Assembly: GCF_000373985.1 (NCBI RefSeq) | Contig: NZ_KB893057.1 | Coordinates: 62,001-126,000 of the forward strand | Length of the DNA: 64,000 nucleotides | Origin: Desulfobacter curvatus DSM 3379 | GTDB taxonomy: Bacteria > Desulfobacterota > Desulfobacteria > Desulfobacterales > Desulfobacteraceae | Reading direction: 5' to 3' | Shown here: positions 60,236 to 64,000 of the stretch, one piece after another | Layout: each line of letters opens with the position of its first letter | Position numbering within the stretch: the stretch's first letter is position 1 | Position numbers and translations under genes: made by a program | The notes under the pieces: model-generated | Seen by the model: the letters and a program-made list of their open reading frames with translations, nothing else | Databases searched by the model: none | What the model was told of the DNA's origin: nothing

Positions 60236-61597
60236 ATGAAGGATCTAAAACCCCACCAAATTGTAACGGAACTGGATAAGTACATTGTCGGCCAGAACGA
60301 CGCCAAAAAATCAGTGGCTGTGGCTTTAAGAAATCGATGGCGGCGCCGACAGCTGGAACCGGATCTCCAGGATGAGATTGCACCTAAAAATATCATCCTC
60401 ATCGGCCCCACAGGGGTTGGTAAAACCGAGATTGCCCGTCGTTTGGCCAATTTGACCGATTCCCCTTTTTACAAGGTGGAGGCTTCCAAATTCACCGAGG
60501 TTGGATATGTGGGCCGGGACGTGGAATCCATGATCCGGGATCTGGTGGAGCTTACCGTAAACATGCTCAGGGGCCGTCAGCAAGAGGCTGTTCAGGAAAA
60601 GGCAGTCAAGATCGCCCGGGAGCGGGTGCTTGATATCCTTTTGCCTTCCCGGAAGGACAGTCCGGCATTCGGGCTTGATACGGGGGATGCGTCTGAAAAG
60701 CCAGATGAGAAGCCCTCCGAACATACCCGGGAAAAGCTTGGTAAGATGCTTGATGACGGCAAGCTTGACGATCGTAAAATAGATATTGATGTCCAGGAAA
60801 AAAATATGCCCATGGTGGAAATTTTTTCAAATGCCGGCATGGAGGAGATGGGTATCAATATGAAGGATATGCTTGGCAATTTCATGCCTAAAAATACCAA
60901 GAGCCGCAATGTAAAGGTCAAAGAGGCCCTTGCCCTGATTGCCCAGGAGGAGGCTGCCCATCTGGTTGATATGGAAGAGGTGAAAACCGATGCTATTACC
61001 ATGGTGGAGCAGTCCGGTATCATTTTTATCGACGAGATCGACAAGATTGCGGGCAAAGACAAGAGCCACGGACCTGAGGTGTCTAAAGAAGGCGTGCAAA
61101 GGGATCTTTTGCCCATTGTGGAAGGCAGTTCGGTGCCCACCAAATACGGTACCGTGAAAACAGATCATATCCTGTTCATTGCTTCGGGTGCTTTTCATGT
61201 GTCCAAACCCTCGGATCTTATTCCGGAATTGCAAGGAAGGTTTCCCATTCGGGTGGAACTTTCCTCGTTGGGGGCATCTGAATTCGCCCGTATTCTCACC
61301 GAGCCTAAAAATGCCCTGGTGCTGCAGTATATTGCATTGCTGCGCACCGAAGGGGTTCATTTAAGCTTTACCCAGGGGGCGGTGGAGAAAATTGCCCAGA
61401 TTGCCGTTGAGGTGAATGCATCCATGGAAAATATCGGTGCAAGGCGGCTGCATACGCTCATGGAACGGTTACTTGAAGAAATTTTATTTGATGCGCCGGA
61501 TGTCGAGGAGACCCGCATCAACATTGATTCTGATTTTGTTGAAAAGCAGTTGTCAGATATTGCCAGGAACCAAGACTTAAGCAGGTATATCCTATGA
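60236..61597 (+). CDS. hslU: ATP-dependent protease ATPase subunit HslU
   Basis: HslU unfolds substrates and threads them into HslV. The 453-residue protein has Walker A GPTGVGKTE (57-65), the GYVG pore motif (EVGYVGRDVES), an I-domain (about 110-240) rich in charged residues, Walker B IIFIDEIDKI, and sensor 2 GARRLHTLMERLLEE. The C-terminus (DLSRYIL) is the conserved activating tail that inserts into HslV. It starts one base after the hslV stop and overlaps argB by 4 bp. Confidence 0.97.
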   Translation: MKDLKPHQIVTELDKYIVGQNDAKKSVAVALRNRWRRRQLEPDLQDEIAPKNIILIGPTGVGKTEIARRLANLTDSPFYKVEASKFTEVGYVGRDVESMIRDLVELTVNMLRGRQQEAVQEKAVKIARERVLDILLPSRKDSPAFGLDTGDASEKPDEKPSEHTREKLGKMLDDGKLDDRKIDIDVQEKNMPMVEIFSNAGMEEMGINMKDMLGNFMPKNTKSRNVKVKEALALIAQEEAAHLVDMEEVKTDAITMVEQSGIIFIDEIDKIAGKDKSHGPEVSKEGVQRDLLPIVEGSSVPTKYGTVKTDHILFIASGAFHVSKPSDLIPELQGRFPIRVELSSLGASEFARILTEPKNALVLQYIALLRTEGVHLSFTQGAVEKIAQIAVEVNASMENIGARRLHTLMERLLEEILFDAPDVEETRINIDSDFVEKQLSDIARNQDLSRYIL

Positions 61598-62478
61598 AAA
61601 ATACTGTTGCAGACATATTGATAGAGGCTTTGCCGTATATCCGGAAATTTTCCGGAAAAACCGTGGTGATCAAGTATGGTGGACACGCCATGGTGGATGA
61701 AGATTTGAAAACCAATTTCTCCAAGGACATCTGCCTGCTTAAAACCATTGGGGTTAATCCGGTGGTGGTCCATGGCGGTGGTCCCCAAATTAATGAGGTA
61801 CTCAAAACCATGGGGATTACCTCCACTTTTATCAAGGGCATGCGCTACACGGACGATGCGACCATGGATGTGGTGGAAATGGTTCTGGGCGGCAAAGTGA
61901 ACAAGGATGTGGTGTCCCGGATCAACTTGGAAGGCGGAAGGGCCGTGGGCCTTTCGGGCAAGGATGCCGGACTGATTCTGGCCGAAAAAATGACCATTTA
62001 TCACCAGGAAGATGAAAGCAAGCCGCCTGAGATTATTGATCCGGGTATGGTGGGGGATGTGTCCAGTGTAAATCCTGAAATTATTCATACGTTGAGCACT
62101 AAGGGTTTTATCCCCATTATTGCGCCGGTGGGGGTGGGCAGTAAAGGCGAAACCTATAATATTAATGCGGATGTTGTGGCGGCAAGGATTGCCAGTGCCT
62201 TGAATGCCGAGCGCCTTATTCTCGTTACGGATGTGGACGGGGTTCTGGATAGTGACAAGGCACTTATCTCATCGGTGAACGAACCCCAGGCCCGGGAGAT
62301 GATCCGGGATAACCGGATTTCAGGGGGCATGATTCCAAAGGTGGAATGCGGACTTTCCGCCTTGAACGCCGGCGTTAAAAAAGCCCATATCATTAACGGG
62401 AAAATTGCCCATGCTGTGCTGCTTGAGCTGTTTACGGATTCAGGTATCGGCACTCAGTTATTTGCAGGTGACATTTAA
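61594..62478 (+). CDS. argB: Acetylglutamate kinase
   Basis: ArgB phosphorylates N-acetylglutamate in arginine synthesis. The 294-residue protein has VVIKYGGHAMVD, VVVHGGGPQIN, GGRAVGLSGKDAGLILA, and the C-terminal GGMIPKVECGLSAL. The N-terminal helix (ADILIEALPYIRKFSGK) suggests the arginine-sensitive hexameric class (inference). It overlaps hslU by 4 bp and is 17 bp before argD. Confidence 0.97.
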   Translation: MKNTVADILIEALPYIRKFSGKTVVIKYGGHAMVDEDLKTNFSKDICLLKTIGVNPVVVHGGGPQINEVLKTMGITSTFIKGMRYTDDATMDVVEMVLGGKVNKDVVSRINLEGGRAVGLSGKDAGLILAEKMTIYHQEDESKPPEIIDPGMVGDVSSVNPEIIHTLSTKGFIPIIAPVGVGSKGETYNINADVVAARIASALNAERLILVTDVDGVLDSDKALISSVNEPQAREMIRDNRISGGMIPKVECGLSALNAGVKKAHIINGKIAHAVLLELFTDSGIGTQLFAGDI

Positions 62479-62495
62479 AGATAAGGAAATATAAA

Positions 62496-63692
62496 ATGAG
62501 CATTGAACTTACCCAGGATCATGTGTTTCAGACCTATGCTCGCCAGGGTCGGCCCTTTGTCAAAGGAGAGGGCTGCAAACTTTATGACGATCAGGGCAAA
62601 ATATATACCGATTTTCTGGCCGGCATTGCCGTATGCAACCTGGGGCATTGCCACCCGGACATTACCGCAGCCATTTCTGCCCAGGCCGGCACGCTGGTGC
62701 ATGTGTCCAATCTGTTTTACACAATGCCCCAGGCTGAGCTTGCAAGGGCTTTGACGGAAAAATCCTTTGCTGACCGCATCTTTTTTGCCAATTCAGGGGC
62801 TGAAGCCAACGAGGCTGCCATTAAACTTGCCAGGCGGTTTTTCCAGGCAAAGGGGGAGACCGACAGGTTTAAGATTGTGACTATGCAGCAAAGTTTTCAC
62901 GGTCGGACCATGGCCACTTTGTCCGCCACGGGCCAGGACAAAATCAAAAAAGGGTTTTATCCCTTGCTGGATGGGTTTGTCCATGTGCCCTTTAATGATA
63001 TTGAGGCATTAAAAGCGGCTCTTGATGATACGGTGTGTGCGGTAATGATGGAACCCGTGCAGGGGGAGGGCGGTGTTATTCCTTCCGACCCCAAATATAT
63101 CAAAGCCGTAAGGCAGCTTTGCACGGATACCGGCACCCTGTTGATTTTTGATGAAATTCAGACCGGCATGGGCCGCTGTGGAACATTATTCGCCCATGAA
63201 TCCTATGGTGTAACACCCGACATCATGACCCTTGCCAAAGCGCTGGCCAATGGGGTTCCCATCGGTGCCATGCTGGCCACCGAAGAGGCAGCATCGGGCT
63301 TTGAAATGGGCAGCCACGGGTCAACCTTTGGCGGTACCCCCCTTGCGACGGCCGCGGCCCTTGAGGTGGTTCGGTTAATATCTGAAGATGGTTTTCTGGC
63401 ATCGGTGTGCGAAAAAAGCGCCTATTTTCTGGCGCAGCTGAATGGTTTAAAAGAAAAGCATAAAAAAGTGGTGGATGTCAGGGGAAAGGGGTTGCTTATT
63501 GGTATGGAACTTGATGTTTCCAAAGGGAAAACCGCTTCAGAGTATATGGCTGAGTGTTTCAAAAAAGGCTTTATTATTAATGCGATTCAAGATAAAATTC
63601 TTAGATTTGCACCACCCTTGATTATAGGGACCGCCGAAATTAATCAGCTGGTTGCCGTACTGGATAACCTGCTTGCAGGAGAAGACCATTGA
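62496..63692 (+). CDS. argD: Acetylornithine aminotransferase
   Basis: ArgD transfers an amino group from glutamate to N-acetylglutamate semialdehyde. The 398-residue class III aminotransferase has FFANSGAEANEAAIKLAR, SFHGRTMATLSATGQ, FDEIQTGMGRCG and the Schiff-base Lys in TLAKALANGVPIGAM. The family motif GSHGSTFGGTPLATAAAL is present. It lies between argB and argF in one operon and overlaps argF by 4 bp. Confidence 0.97.
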   Translation: MSIELTQDHVFQTYARQGRPFVKGEGCKLYDDQGKIYTDFLAGIAVCNLGHCHPDITAAISAQAGTLVHVSNLFYTMPQAELARALTEKSFADRIFFANSGAEANEAAIKLARRFFQAKGETDRFKIVTMQQSFHGRTMATLSATGQDKIKKGFYPLLDGFVHVPFNDIEALKAALDDTVCAVMMEPVQGEGGVIPSDPKYIKAVRQLCTDTGTLLIFDEIQTGMGRCGTLFAHESYGVTPDIMTLAKALANGVPIGAMLATEEAASGFEMGSHGSTFGGTPLATAAALEVVRLISEDGFLASVCEKSAYFLAQLNGLKEKHKKVVDVRGKGLLIGMELDVSKGKTASEYMAECFKKGFIINAIQDKILRFAPPLIIGTAEINQLVAVLDNLLAGEDH

Positions 63693-64000
63693 AGAAGGAT
63701 TTACTGTGTTTACTGGACCTTGAACCCCAGGATTTTACGACCCTGTTTGAAAGGGCCTTAAGCTTGAAGGCGCGTTACAAAAAAGGTATTTTTGACGCCC
63801 TTTTGGCCGGCAAAACCCTGGGCCTTATTTTTGATAAGAAATCTACCCGGACCCGCATTGCATTTGAGACCGCCATGATTCAGCTTGGCGGACACTCCAT
63901 ATATATGAGTACCCAGGATACCCAGATATCCCGAAATGAGCCGGCAAAGGATACGGCCCGGGTTCTATCCCGGTATATTGATTGTCTGGCCATGAGAACT
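63689..64000 (+). CDS. argF: Ornithine carbamoyltransferase, 5' part
   Basis: The frame starts at TTG 63689, which overlaps the argD stop, with aggag about 8 nt upstream; it runs off the window. The visible 104 residues start MKKDLLCLLDLEPQDF and contain the carbamoyl-phosphate loop DKKSTRTRIAFE (STRT at 52-55), then MIQLGGHSIYM and ARVLSRYIDCLAMR. These are features of ornithine rather than aspartate carbamoyltransferase. It converts ornithine to citrulline and completes the argB-argD-argF order. Confidence 0.93.
   Translation, partial: MKKDLLCLLDLEPQDFTTLFERALSLKARYKKGIFDALLAGKTLGLIFDKKSTRTRIAFETAMIQLGGHSIYMSTQDTQISRNEPAKDTARVLSRYIDCLAMRT

Noticed and set aside
60592..62088. Minus-strand frames opposite hslU and argB
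   Set aside because: Both overlap certain genes completely and translate to Ser/Ile-rich or His-rich shadows.

Overview
The window reads as a chromosomal segment of a Gram-negative, anaerobic, sulfate-reducer-like bacterium of the Desulfobacterota, most plausibly family Desulfobacteraceae (inference). Reasons: the siroheme-dependent heme route (ahbC, hemB, ahbD), a DUF39 homocysteine synthesis protein (hcyA), the Lpt/Kdo lipopolysaccharide genes, and a myxobacterial/deltaproteobacterial type IV pilus layout with a PilGHI-like ABC exporter. Nearly all is ordinary, densely packed chromosome. The only mobile element recognised is a solo IS200/IS605-type transposase.

Layout. 1-4.7 kb: the 3' end of a response regulator-GGDEF protein, convergent with a LolA-like protein and two FtsX-type permeases, then a small secreted His/Pro/Arg repeat protein. 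4.9-10.1 kb (minus): an overlapping operon of a 58-residue cysteine protein, a ClpX-like ATPase, ahbC, hemB and ahbD. 10.2-12.4 kb (minus): gap, tpiA, secG, tRNA-Leu(GAG) and a terminator. 12.5-19.6 kb (minus): kdsA-kdsC-lptC-lptA-lptB-rpoN-hpf-ptsN-rapZ-EIIA(Man), which joins Kdo/LPS transport to sigma-54 and regulatory PTS genes. 19.7-26.8 kb (plus): M23 peptidase, hcyA, lepB, pyrB, pyrC and a PilR-like sigma-54 activator.

26.9-47.1 kb (plus): a good sigma-54 promoter drives pilA, which ends in a strong terminator. A PilG/H/I-like set follows, then an AT-rich block of about 17 kb of glycan genes: two GT-C enzymes, hexapeptide acyltransferase, deacetylase-like protein, GNAT/FemAB-like protein, sulfotransferase, GT4, UPF0104-type membrane protein, epimerase, DegT aminotransferase, AsnB-type amidotransferase, a WlbA-WlbB-WlbC set for UDP-2,3-diacetamido-glucuronate, and a GT2. 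47.2-53.6 kb (minus): the minor pilin operon fimT-pilW-pilV-pilX-pilY1 plus a small secreted protein. The glycan block therefore lies between the two halves of a pilus locus, suggesting a pilus- or surface-linked glycan.

54.0-54.7 kb: the IS200-like element with end hairpins and a 5' leader that can mask its own ribosome binding site. 54.7-56.2 kb: TPP riboswitch and thiC. 56.4-64.0 kb (plus): lipoprotein, coaBC, uracil-DNA-glycosylase-like gene, xerC, hslV, hslU, argB, argD and the start of argF, mostly overlapping or closely spaced. All calls rest on motif recognition and gene context; no database search was run.
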